Origin: Nocardioides ferulae
GTDB taxonomy: Bacteria; Actinomycetota; Actinomycetes; Propionibacteriales; Nocardioidaceae
DNA: 64,000 bases
Direction of reading: 5' to 3'
NCBI RefSeq assembly: GCF_003660455.1
Contig: NZ_QZVR01000002.1
Location: 538,001 to 602,000, forward strand
Positions 20,581 to 28,401 of this stretch are shown piece after piece (positions within the stretch are counted from its first letter, which is position 1; every line of letters starts with the position of its first letter). The notes beneath the pieces are model-generated. The model made no database searches. It was given only the letters and a program-made list of their open reading frames with translations, and was not told where the DNA came from. The position numbers and the translations under genes were made by a program.

Positions 20581-21619
20581 CGTGGCCGTCGCGGCCGTGC
20601 GTGGTGGCGGCGCCCAGCATCGAGTTGAGCACGCTCTCCTCGGCGGCCTCGACGGTGGCGGCGAAGAGCGGGTCGAGGGCCGCCCCGGTCACCAGGGCCC
20701 GGTCGGTGATCCGCCGGCCGTCGCGGTCCAGGCGCAGCCCGGTGGAGAACCCGAGGAAGATCTCTCCACTGCTGTGGTGGGCCACCGACCCGGTGCGGGC
20801 CAGCCCGAGCCCGATCCGGCGGGCCAGCCGCGCGCACGACGCGCCGTCGAGCGGCGCGTCGGTGACCACGACACCCAGGCAGGAACCGGCCGGCCGGTCC
20901 GGGCCCGACGGTGCCTGGTCCGCGGGTGCGGCGTCCTCCAGCATCCGGCCGACCGGCCGCCCGGCGACCACCAGCTCGTGCCGCCTGCCGAAGTTCGTCA
21001 GCAGCAGCACCCCGACCGTGTGGCCGTCGTCGGTGACCCGGGAGGCGGTGCCGATCCCGCCCTTGAAACCGAAGCAGCTCATCCCGGTGCCGGCACCGAC
21101 CGCACCCTCCGCCGGTGGGTCCGAGGTCCCGCGGCCGGCCAGCGCCGCCTCCCAGGACGCCCGCACGTCGTGGGCGGTGACCTGCATCCGGCGGCAGTCG
21201 TTGAGGAAGGAGTCGTCGCACTCGCCGACCACCGGGATCGGCACGTCGTCGGCGGCCTCGGGGTGACGCTCGAGCAGCACCTCGCAGGCGGCGTCGTAGA
21301 CCCGCCCCAGCTGGAGCGTGCTCGTGAGCAGCACCGGCGACTCGGCCGATCCCCACTCCGCGGCCGACAGGAACCCGGTGCACTCGCCGGCCCCGTTCAG
21401 CACCGCCCCACCGGCCGGGAGCGGCCGCAGGTAGGCGTCCTCGGCGAGCACGACCGTGGTCACGCCGGTGCGGGCCAGGCCCCGACCGACCGGCGGCGGC
21501 GGCTCGTCGCGGTGCACGGTGGCGTGGCCGACCCCGACCCCGGCGATGTCGAGCACGGAGTTGGTCGGCCCGGTGCGCATCGCGCCGACCGCGATGCCGA
21601 GATCGCGTGCGCGCGGCAT
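20531..21619 (-). CDS. P1 family peptidase (DmpA-type aminopeptidase)
   Basis: A 362-residue N-terminal-nucleophile hydrolase of MEROPS family S58/P1 (L-aminopeptidase D-Ala-esterase/amidase DmpA). These self-cleave before a serine that becomes the N-terminal nucleophile. Here Gly245-Ser246, in PAGSCLGVVVTDAPL, is the expected cleavage site, and GAGTGMSCFGFKGGIGTASR (about 175-194) is the conserved upstream block. Sitting at the end of the peptide transporter, it could trim imported peptides. Start ATG 21619; CATGAT lies six bases upstream. Divergent from the deacetylase-like gene, with a 47-bp gap. Confidence 0.88.
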   Translation of the reverse strand: MPRARDLGIAVGAMRTGPTNSVLDIAGVGVGHATVHRDEPPPPVGRGLARTGVTTVVLAEDAYLRPLPAGGAVLNGAGECTGFLSAAEWGSAESPVLLTSTLQLGRVYDAACEVLLERHPEAADDVPIPVVGECDDSFLNDCRRMQVTAHDVRASWEAALAGRGTSDPPAEGAVGAGTGMSCFGFKGGIGTASRVTDDGHTVGVLLLTNFGRRHELVVAGRPVGRMLEDAAPADQAPSGPDRPAGSCLGVVVTDAPLDGASCARLARRIGLGLARTGSVAHHSSGEIFLGFSTGLRLDRDGRRITDRALVTGAALDPLFAATVEAAEESVLNSMLGAATTHGRDGHVSHSLHDPALLPLLTR

Positions 21620-21666
21620 GGGGGCATCATGCCGCAACCCCGCCCCGGCGCAGGGAGGTTCCGCCC

Positions 21667-22773
21667 ATGACCTCTCCCGGGACATCTCCGGCGACGTCGT
21701 CGCTGCCGACGGGCATGCCGGTCGTGTGGAGCCCCACCACCCGCGAGCACGACCCGCGGCACGAGGTCTGGGTCGGGGTGCCCACCCCGGCGGTCGAGGT
21801 GCCGAGCCGGGTCGACGAGATCCTCGGCGCACTGGGCGAGCGGCACCCGCTGGTCCCGGCGCGCGGACACTCCGACGAGCCGCTGGCCCGGGTGCATGCT
21901 CCGGAGCTGCTGCGGTTCCTGGCCACCGCCGCCGAGCAGTGGGCCGCCGGACCGTACGCCGACCTCGTGGGCCAGGACCGGATGGTGCCCTATGTCTTCC
22001 CCACCGCCGCACTGCTCCAGGGGATGCCTCCCACGCCCGCGACCGCGTTGCACGGCCGGGCCGGGGCGTTCTGCTACGACACGATGACGCTGGTCGGTCC
22101 CGGCACCTGGCCGGCCGCGCGGGCCGCGGTCGACTGCGCCCTCACCGCCGTCGACCTGGTCACCGACGGTGAGCCCGCGGCGTACGCGTTGTGCCGACCG
22201 CCGGGGCACCACGCGACCCGCGACGGCTACGGCGGGTCCTGCTACCTCAACAACGCCGCGGTGACGGCCGAGGCGCTGCGGGCGGCGGGACATCCGCGGG
22301 TGGCGGTGCTCGACGTCGACGCTCACCACGGCAACGGCACGCAGGCGGTGTTCTGGGAGCGGGCCGACGTGCTCTACGGGTCCGTGCACGTCGACCCCGC
22401 GGACGGCTGGTTCCCGCACCTCTTCGGCCATGCGTCGGAGACCGGCGGTGGAGCGGGCCGGGGAGCGACCCGCAACCTGCCGGTTCCCGAGGGCTCCGGC
22501 GACGAGATCTGGTTGGAGGGCGTGGCGGCGCTGGCGTCGTGGGCCGGCGCGCGCGAGCCCACGGCGCTGGTGATCTCATTGGGGGTCGACGCGGCCGCGG
22601 ACGATCCGGAGAGCCCGCTCCAGGTCAGCCGCGACGGCTACCGCGAGACCGGGCGGCTGCTCGGTGCGCTGGGCCTGCCCACCGTGCTGGTGCAGGAGGG
22701 CGGCTACCACCTGCCGACGCTCGGGTCGCTGGTCGCCGCCTGCCTCGACGGCCACCAACAGGCCGCTGGCTGA
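21667..22773 (+). CDS. Histone deacetylase/acetylpolyamine amidohydrolase family protein
   Basis: A 368-residue zinc hydrolase of the class II HDAC / acetylpolyamine amidohydrolase / AcuC superfamily, which removes acetyl groups from amines in the cytosol. The catalytic set is intact: RPPGHHA (His181, His182), DVDAHHGNG (zinc ligands Asp218, His220), SLGVDA (zinc ligand Asp308) and QEGGY (transition-state Tyr347). The substrate could be an acetylated polyamine or protein lysine; the sequence does not decide. ATG 21667 has AGGGAGG about nine bases upstream. Confidence 0.88.
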   Translation: MTSPGTSPATSSLPTGMPVVWSPTTREHDPRHEVWVGVPTPAVEVPSRVDEILGALGERHPLVPARGHSDEPLARVHAPELLRFLATAAEQWAAGPYADLVGQDRMVPYVFPTAALLQGMPPTPATALHGRAGAFCYDTMTLVGPGTWPAARAAVDCALTAVDLVTDGEPAAYALCRPPGHHATRDGYGGSCYLNNAAVTAEALRAAGHPRVAVLDVDAHHGNGTQAVFWERADVLYGSVHVDPADGWFPHLFGHASETGGGAGRGATRNLPVPEGSGDEIWLEGVAALASWAGAREPTALVISLGVDAAADDPESPLQVSRDGYRETGRLLGALGLPTVLVQEGGYHLPTLGSLVAACLDGHQQAAG

Positions 22774-22832
22774 GCCTGCTCGACTGAGCGTGCAGGGCCG
22801 GGCGGGCGGGCGGGCGTGGCAGCATCGGGGAC

Positions 22833-23237
22833 ATGCGCTCGGAGACCACGACCTACCACACCGGCGACCGCGAGCGGGTGCTCGACCTGACCCGTGACGC
22901 CGAGGAGTTCTGCTCCGGCGAGGGCGACGGGCTGCTGCACGTGTTCGTGCCGCACGCCACCGCGGGCATCGCGATCCTCGAGACCGGTGCCGGCAGCGAC
23001 GACGACCTGCTGGCCGCCCTCGCCGACCTGCTGCCGGCCGACGACCGGTGGCGGCACCGGCACGGCAGCCGCGGACACGGGCGTTCGCACGTGATGCCCG
23101 CCCTGATCCCGCCCTACGCGACGGTGCCGGTCATCGGCGGCCGGCTGGCTCTCGGCACCTGGCAGAGCATCTGCCTGGTCGACCTCAACGTCGACAACGA
23201 CCGGCGCGAGGTGCGGTTCAGCTTCCTGCAGGGTTGA
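22833..23237 (+). CDS. yjbQ: YjbQ family (UPF0047) protein
   Basis: A 134-residue protein of the UPF0047/YjbQ family, some members of which have a secondary thiamine-phosphate synthase activity. Conserved blocks VPHATAGIAILE, GHGRSHVMPALI and LGTWQSICLVDLN contain the His and Glu residues usual for the family. Cytosolic, normal length. Probably a single gene. A second thiamine-related small protein is at 12287-12586, but they are not linked. Confidence 0.87.
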   Translation: MRSETTTYHTGDRERVLDLTRDAEEFCSGEGDGLLHVFVPHATAGIAILETGAGSDDDLLAALADLLPADDRWRHRHGSRGHGRSHVMPALIPPYATVPVIGGRLALGTWQSICLVDLNVDNDRREVRFSFLQG

Positions 23238-23260
23238 GCCGATCGCCGCCGGGGTAGGGC

Positions 23261-23266
23261 TAGGGT
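23261..23266 (+). promoter_or_regulatory. -10 element before the 71-aa membrane protein
   Basis: TAGGGT with a leader of about 20 nt containing GGAGG (23285-23289) before ATG 23294. Confidence 0.4.
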
Positions 23267-23293
23267 GCAGCAGCCAAGCGATTGGAGGACACC

Positions 23294-23509
23294 ATGCTCG
23301 GATGGATCGTCGTCGGCGTCAGTGCGGCCGGCACGGCGGCCTACCTCGGCTACGACTGGATGAAGTCGAGCCAGTTGAAGAAGCGGCTCGCCTCGGGGCA
23401 ACAGCCCGCCCCCGGAGAGCCGTTCGACAGGACGGTCGACACGAACACGAACTACGACGTCATGCGGGCGCAGTCGAACTCGGTGCGCAACCAGACCAGC
23501 GGGCTGTGA
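23294..23509 (+). CDS. Small single-span membrane protein
   Basis: A 71-residue protein of unknown function. The first ~22 residues are hydrophobic (MLGWIVVGVSAAGTAAYLGYDW), giving one membrane span with the basic, polar remainder (KKRLASG, then a Pro- and Asn-rich tail) in the cytoplasm. GGAGG four to five bases before ATG 23294 supports the start over the in-frame TTG at 23282. No homologue recognised. Confidence 0.65.
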   Translation: MLGWIVVGVSAAGTAAYLGYDWMKSSQLKKRLASGQQPAPGEPFDRTVDTNTNYDVMRAQSNSVRNQTSGL

Positions 23510-23534
23510 CCCGCGCGGCCGCTGACCCCACCGG

Positions 23535-23711
23535 TCAGTGGCTGCCTTTGAGCACCATCCGCATGATCCGCGCGTTGAACACCGCGAACCGGGTGAGCTG
23601 GAACGGGACGCTGCGGCGCCGCCGCAGCGTCCCCTCGGTCGGTAGCGGCGCGCCGGTCAGGTCGGCGACCGGCTGGGGGTTGTCGGGGGCGGGTGGGCTC
23701 GGATTCGTCAT
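23535..23711 (-). CDS. Small conserved hypothetical protein next to the FAD oxidoreductase
   Basis: A 58-residue protein with a Pro/Asn-rich first half and a basic second half (TLRRRRSVPFQLTRF, then MRMVLKG). It follows the FAD-dependent oxidoreductase by 5 bp on the same strand and is probably co-transcribed. It has no membrane segment or known motif. Possibly an accessory peptide of the oxidoreductase; this rests on position alone. Confidence 0.55.
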   Translation of the reverse strand: MTNPSPPAPDNPQPVADLTGAPLPTEGTLRRRRSVPFQLTRFAVFNARIMRMVLKGSH

Positions 23712-23716
23712 GGCCC

Positions 23717-25186
23717 TCACTCCGGGATCAGGAACCAGCCAGGGCGTCCCTTGGCCTTGTGGATGAACAGGTAGTGCAGCATCAGCTTGACCCAGTGCCC
23801 GCCCAGTCCGATCTCGCCGCGGGTGTCGCGCAGGCTCCGCCCGGTCGGGTAGCGGCTGTAGTCGGGCACGACCGGCATCATCGTCATCGCCGCGGCGGAC
23901 CCGGTGCGCAGGCCGGCGCCCGCGGAGGCGACGCACGCGGCGCCCATGTTCGCCATCGACGCCCGGTGCGGCTGGGCCGACGGCCCGCTGCGGATCCGAT
24001 CGACGATCGTGAGCGCCACGGTCTTGCCCATCACGCCCGACGGCATCCCGGTGCGAGGCGGGGAGGGGGCGATCACGGTGCCGCTGCTGCTCTTGCGCGG
24101 CCGGGAGATCGGGTGTGGAGGCGCGAAGGCGATGCCGACGGCGAAGATGTTGTCCCAGACGGGCACCTGATACGTCTCCGGCCAGTCGGCGGCCCGCCAG
24201 TCCTCGTAGGGCTTGGCTGTGTAGTCGGCGTCCACCCGCATGAAGCCGCTCGGCGCGAACAGCTCGTCGGTGATGTCGCCGCCCTGCCCGTCGTAGGCGG
24301 CCAGGCCGACCCCGCCGAACGGCGGCAGCAGCATCGCGAAGTCGAAGTCCAGGCTGTGGTGGGAGCCGTCGAGGGTCTCGTAGTGCACGACCCCCTCCTC
24401 GACGCGCTCGACGTGGGCGCCCAGGATCGGCAGCACACCACGCTCGCGGAACAGGGAGGCCGTCCACAGCTCGCTCGAGGTCTGGAACCCCTGATCCTCG
24501 AACGTCATGCCGTCGACGCCGAAGTCGCCCAGGCTCGCCTCGTTGGTCAGGTAGTACAGCGTCGCCAGGTCGCGCACCCCGGCGTCGCGCAGCACGTGGT
24601 CGACGTTGAAGACGTACTCGAAGGCGGCGCCCTCGCAGGTGCAGGTGCCGTGGCCCATGCCGACCACCAGGGTCTGCTCCTGGCCGGCGCGCAGCCGCTG
24701 GACGACCTCGTCGAGCTCGCGGGCCGCCTCGACCGCGTGGTCGGCGGTGCACACCGACAGCGAGTGACCGTCCGGGCCGAGGCCCTCGGTGGCCTCGAAC
24801 CGGAGGCGCGGGCCGGTGGCGTTGACCAGGTAGTCGTAGCGCAGGCGCTCCTCCTGGCCGACTCGGCCCTGGCCGGTGTAGACGATGTCGACAGCGCCGC
24901 GATGGTCCTCGCCGTCGCCCTCGGGGCGGAGAGCGACCGCCTTCGCCTGGCGGAAGTCGATGCCCTTCCTCTCGTAGACGGGCTCGAGCGGGAAGACCAC
25001 GTCGTCCCTGCCCATCTTGCCGACGCCGACCCAGATGTTGGACGGGATCCAGTTCCAGTGGGAGTTGGGCGAGACCACCGTCACCGTGTGCTGACCCCGG
25101 GTGGACCTGCGCCCGAGCAACCTGGCGAGGTGCAGCGCGGCGGTGTGGCCGGAGATCCCTGCGCCGAGTACGACGATGTCGGTCAT
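23717..25186 (-). CDS. FAD-dependent pyridine nucleotide/sulfide:quinone-type oxidoreductase
   Basis: A 489-residue two-dinucleotide-binding flavoprotein related to sulfide:quinone oxidoreductases and type II NADH dehydrogenases, probably membrane-associated and donating electrons to quinone. The FAD motif GAGISGHTAALHLA is at residues 8-21. A mid-protein GMGHGTCTCEG block stands where the second nucleotide-binding region begins; its Cys-x-Cys pair and a later AACVAS may be redox-active. The C-terminus (LMLHYLFIHKAKGRPGW) is amphipathic, as expected for membrane contact. The ATG is preceded by GGAGGGG. The substrate (sulfide, NADH or other) is not decided. Confidence 0.82.
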   Translation of the reverse strand: MTDIVVLGAGISGHTAALHLARLLGRRSTRGQHTVTVVSPNSHWNWIPSNIWVGVGKMGRDDVVFPLEPVYERKGIDFRQAKAVALRPEGDGEDHRGAVDIVYTGQGRVGQEERLRYDYLVNATGPRLRFEATEGLGPDGHSLSVCTADHAVEAARELDEVVQRLRAGQEQTLVVGMGHGTCTCEGAAFEYVFNVDHVLRDAGVRDLATLYYLTNEASLGDFGVDGMTFEDQGFQTSSELWTASLFRERGVLPILGAHVERVEEGVVHYETLDGSHHSLDFDFAMLLPPFGGVGLAAYDGQGGDITDELFAPSGFMRVDADYTAKPYEDWRAADWPETYQVPVWDNIFAVGIAFAPPHPISRPRKSSSGTVIAPSPPRTGMPSGVMGKTVALTIVDRIRSGPSAQPHRASMANMGAACVASAGAGLRTGSAAAMTMMPVVPDYSRYPTGRSLRDTRGEIGLGGHWVKLMLHYLFIHKAKGRPGWFLIPE

Positions 25187-25289
25187 GTTGACCCCTCCGC
25201 GGCAGACTTCCCCCTCTTCGTACCGCTGCCGCCCGACCCGCGATAGGGACCTGCGACCCGTCCGGTCCGGGTCGCTCGGCACTAGTGGC

Positions 25290-25295
25290 TAGCCT
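25290..25295 (+). promoter_or_regulatory. -10 element of leaderless SDR-VOC transcript
   Basis: TAGCCT, eight bases, then ATG 25304, with no Shine-Dalgarno sequence between. Confidence 0.5.
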
Positions 25296-25303
25296 CGGTT
25301 CTC

Positions 25304-26395
25304 ATGACGGCAGCGACGCACTCCTCGTCCCCGGTCCTGCTCGTGGTGGGTGCCGGCCCGGGCGTCGGCGCCTCGGTCGCCCGGCGCTTCGGCCGCGAGG
25401 GGTACGCCGTCGCGCTGCTCGGGCGTTCAGCCGTGACGCTGGCGGCGCTCAGCGAGGAGCTCGGCGACGCCGGCGTGGAGGCGGTGGCCTCCGTCGTCGA
25501 CGTGGCCGACCCGGTCGCCGCCACCGAGGCGGTGGCCGCCATCGGCGAGCGGTTCGGACGCATCGACGTGCTCCACTTCAACCCCAGCGCGTTCCGGGAG
25601 AAGGACCCCCTCCAGCTGGAGGTGGCCGACCTGCTGGCGGACGTCGCGGTCGGGGTGGGTGCCCTGCTGACCGCGGTGCAGGCGGCGCGTCCGTGGCTGC
25701 GCCCGGGCGCCCGGGTCGCCGTCACCGGCTCGGCGGCCGCCGACCGGCCCTGGCACGGTGCGGCCTCGCTCGGCGTCCAGAAGGCGGGGGTGCGCAACCT
25801 CGTGCGGAGCCTCGACGCCACCCTGCGGGAGCACGGGGTCCGGGCGGTGTGCGTGACCGTCGACGGGGTGCTGGCCGACGACGGACCGTTCAGCCCGGAT
25901 CGCGTCGCCGACTCCGTCCACGCGGCCGCCCACCAGGACGAGGCCGGCTGGCGCACCGAGCTCGTGCACCGGGGAGACACACACCCGCGGCTGCTGCAGA
26001 CGGTGCTCGACGGCACCGACGTCCGCGCGCTGGCCGAGTTCTATCGAGAGCTGCTCGGGTGGGCCTACCGCCCCGGCGACGAGCCGCCGGCGCCCGGGGA
26101 GCCCGACGACGCCGACTGGCTGGTGCTGCACGATCCTCGTGGCGAGCGTCGGCTCGCCTTCCAAGAGGTGACGGAGCAGACCCCCACGACCTGGCCGGAC
26201 CAGACGGTCCCGCAGCAACTGCACCTCGACCTCACGGTGCCCGACCGCGAGACCCTCGAGCTCCAGCACGATCGCGCGCTCGCCCTCGGCGCGCGGCTGC
26301 TGCTGGACCGCACCGACGACCCCGACGAGCCGCTCTACGTCTACGCCGATCCGGCCGGTCACCCGTTCTGCATCTTCGTCGCTGCCGGCGCCTAG
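25304..26395 (+). CDS. SDR-like / VOC (glyoxalase) fusion protein
   Basis: A 363-residue two-domain protein. Residues 10-225 are a short-chain dehydrogenase fold with the cofactor motif GAGPGVGASVA and an NPSAF block where most SDRs have NNAG. Ser143 (VTGSAAA) and Lys160 are kept, but the residue four before Lys160, normally the catalytic Tyr, is Leu156. Residues about 230-363 are a vicinal-oxygen-chelate domain (RALAEFYRELLGWAYR, LHLDLTV, DPAGHPFCIF) with His, Asp and Glu candidates for metal binding. It is likely that the SDR half binds nucleotide without normal redox activity. ATG start with TAGCCT upstream. Confidence 0.85.
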   Translation: MTAATHSSSPVLLVVGAGPGVGASVARRFGREGYAVALLGRSAVTLAALSEELGDAGVEAVASVVDVADPVAATEAVAAIGERFGRIDVLHFNPSAFREKDPLQLEVADLLADVAVGVGALLTAVQAARPWLRPGARVAVTGSAAADRPWHGAASLGVQKAGVRNLVRSLDATLREHGVRAVCVTVDGVLADDGPFSPDRVADSVHAAAHQDEAGWRTELVHRGDTHPRLLQTVLDGTDVRALAEFYRELLGWAYRPGDEPPAPGEPDDADWLVLHDPRGERRLAFQEVTEQTPTTWPDQTVPQQLHLDLTVPDRETLELQHDRALALGARLLLDRTDDPDEPLYVYADPAGHPFCIFVAAGA

Positions 26396-26516
26396 GACGA
26401 GCCGCACCCATGTCTCGCTTCCTGCACCGCCACGGTGGCCGCCCTGGCCGTGCGTCCATCGCGCGGCCAGCGGGATGAGTGCAGGATAAGGAGCCCCGTC
26501 TCCGAGGAGGCACCTG

Positions 26517-27128
26517 TTGTCGCAGCATCCGCTGTCCGTGCTCGTCCGTCCGGCCCAGCCCGCGGACCGCACCGCCGTCCAGCGCGTCATCCTCGAGGCC
26601 TTCGGTGCCGAGGGCGTGACCGCGGACGAGGCACCACGCATCGTCGAGTTGGTCGGTGCGCTCGATGCCACCGGGCACACCCAGGTGAGCCTGGTGGCCG
26701 AGGTCGACGGGGCCGTCGTCGGGCACACCCAGCTGAGCCGATCATGGGTCGACGCCCGCGAGGCGCTGGTCGAGGTGATGGTGCTCGCCCCGCTCTCGGT
26801 GGTGCCCGACCGCCAGCGGCAGGGGGTGGGCGCTGCGCTGGTGGCGGCCGCCCTCGAGGCGGCCCGGTCGTTGGCCAGTCCCGCGGTGTTCCTCGAGGGC
26901 GATCCCGCCTACTACGGGCGCCTGGGCTTCGTGCGGGCCAGCGAGCTCGGCTTCGCGCGGCCCTCGCCCAGGATCCCCGACCCGGCCTTCCAGGTCGTCG
27001 TGCTGCCCGGTCACGAACCGTGGATGAGCGGTCCGCTGGTCTACTGCGACCCGTTCTGGGCGCTGGACTGCGTGGGTCTCCGCGACCCGCTGCTGGCCGA
27101 GCTCGAGCAGCGGTTCGCCGACGGCTGA
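26517..27128 (+). CDS. GNAT family N-acetyltransferase
   Basis: A 203-residue acetyl-CoA-dependent N-acyltransferase. The acetyl-CoA pyrophosphate-binding loop is VVPDRQRQGVGAALVAAALE (about 95-115), followed by VFLEGDPAYYGRLGF, which is typical of the YhbS-like subgroup. I chose the TTG at 26517 because GAGGAGG lies six bases upstream and the domain begins immediately after. The substrate amine is unknown. Single gene. Confidence 0.85.
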   Translation: MSQHPLSVLVRPAQPADRTAVQRVILEAFGAEGVTADEAPRIVELVGALDATGHTQVSLVAEVDGAVVGHTQLSRSWVDAREALVEVMVLAPLSVVPDRQRQGVGAALVAAALEAARSLASPAVFLEGDPAYYGRLGFVRASELGFARPSPRIPDPAFQVVVLPGHEPWMSGPLVYCDPFWALDCVGLRDPLLAELEQRFADG

Positions 27129-27159
27129 GGGGCTGCGCGGGCCTGTCGGGCCGGCAGCC

Positions 27160-27165
27160 TACGAT
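27160..27165 (+). promoter_or_regulatory. -10 element of leaderless lacI-type transcript
   Basis: TACGAT, six bases, then ATG 27172. Confidence 0.5.
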
Positions 27166-27171
27166 TCGACC

Positions 27172-28206
27172 ATGGCGGCATCCAGGCAGACCGGCGCGCG
27201 TCGGCGGCCGAGCATGACCCAGGTTGCGGCCGAGGCCGGGGTGTCCCACCAGACCGTGTCACGTGTTCTGAACGGCTCACCGCTGGTCAAGCAGGAGACC
27301 CGCGAGCGGGTGCTGGCGGCGATCGAGCAGCTCGGCTACCGCCGCAACAACGCCGCACGCACCCTGGTCACCAACCGGTCCGGCCGGATCGGCATGATCT
27401 CGGCCCACCTGGCCCTGCACGGGCCCAGCATGATCGCGGTCTCGGTGCAGGAGGCCGGGCACGCGGCGGGCTACGAGCTCGCCCTGGTCGGCGTCTCGGA
27501 CTTCTCGACACGGGCCGTCAACAGCGCTGTCGACCGGTTGCTGGACGAGGCCGTCGAGGCCCTGGTCGTCGCGGTGGCGCATCGCGACGCCATCGACCGC
27601 GCCAGGTCGCTCCACCTGCCCGTCCCGGTCGTGCTGGTGCAGGGCGTGGCCTCGGGAGAGCCGCTGGCAGCCGGCATCGACCAGGTCCTCGGTGCCCAGC
27701 TGGCCACCGAGCACCTGCTCGACCTCGGGCACCGGCATGTCGCCCACGTCACCGGGCCCGTCGACTGGGTGGAGGCCTGGCAGCGCCGTGAGGGCTGGCA
27801 GCGGGCCCACGAGCTCCGGGGCCTGCTGCCGGGGCCGGAGCTGACCGGTGACTGGTCGGCGGCGGACGGCTACGCCGCCGGGCAGCGGATCGCCGACGAC
27901 CCCGCGGTGACCGCGGTGTTCGTCGCCAACGACACGATGGCGCTCGGCCTGCTGCACGCGTTGCACGAGCGAGGGGTGGACGTGCCCGGGCAGGTGAGCG
28001 TGGTCGGGTTCGACGACGTCCCGGAGGCCGTCTACCTGTGGCCGAGCCTGACCACGGTCAGTCAGCAGTTCTCGGTGCTCGGCCGCACCGCGGTCGACCT
28101 GACCGTGCGGGCGCTCGCGGGTGAGGTGGAGCCCTCCGCCGACCTGATCGCGCCCCAGCTGGTGGTGCGGAGCTCGACGGCGGCACCGGCCGCCGTGGCC
28201 CGCTGA
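27172..28206 (+). CDS. LacI family transcriptional regulator (upstream of the sugar ABC operon)
   Basis: A 344-residue repressor. The HTH TQVAAEAGVSHQTVSRVLNG (about 15-34) and the hinge helix NNAARTL are followed by a periplasmic-binding-protein-like sugar domain ending in SVVGFDDVPEA and the family's usual tail. A second ATG at 27214 would start at MTQVA, but the leaderless promoter favours 27172. It lies 195 bp upstream of a YtfQ-like binding protein, with two LacI-type operators between, so it is the likely repressor of that operon. It resembles the second LacI gene at 33121 in the HTH. Confidence 0.93.
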   Translation: MAASRQTGARRRPSMTQVAAEAGVSHQTVSRVLNGSPLVKQETRERVLAAIEQLGYRRNNAARTLVTNRSGRIGMISAHLALHGPSMIAVSVQEAGHAAGYELALVGVSDFSTRAVNSAVDRLLDEAVEALVVAVAHRDAIDRARSLHLPVPVVLVQGVASGEPLAAGIDQVLGAQLATEHLLDLGHRHVAHVTGPVDWVEAWQRREGWQRAHELRGLLPGPELTGDWSAADGYAAGQRIADDPAVTAVFVANDTMALGLLHALHERGVDVPGQVSVVGFDDVPEAVYLWPSLTTVSQQFSVLGRTAVDLTVRALAGEVEPSADLIAPQLVVRSSTAAPAAVAR

Positions 28207-28273
28207 CGCCTCCGATCCGGGGCCTCCGCCGGGCTTTCTCCGGACTTGGAACGATCACATGACGGTTCTTCAG

Positions 28274-28342
28274 TGTGAACGCTCACAATTCTTCTCGTTT
28301 CGGCCCGAGGCCTCTTGACGCGGGTCTATGTTAACGCTCACA
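28274..28342 (+). promoter_or_regulatory. Paired LacI-type operators and promoter of the sugar ABC operon
   Basis: Two near-palindromes with the central CG typical of LacI-family sites: TGTGAACGCTCACA at 28274-28287 and TGTTAACGCTCACA at 28329-28342, 55 bp centre to centre. A TTGACG at 28315-28320 could be the -35, with the second operator between it and the -10 area (CACAGT 28339-28344); TATGTT at 28327 is another -10 choice. Further GTCAC/GTGAC inverted repeats follow to 28365. GGAGC precedes GTG 28402. Confidence 0.75.
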
Positions 28343-28401
28343 GTCACAGAAGTGACACCGGTCACAGGGCCATCCAGCCCGTCGATCTGAGGAGCAGGCC
28401 A

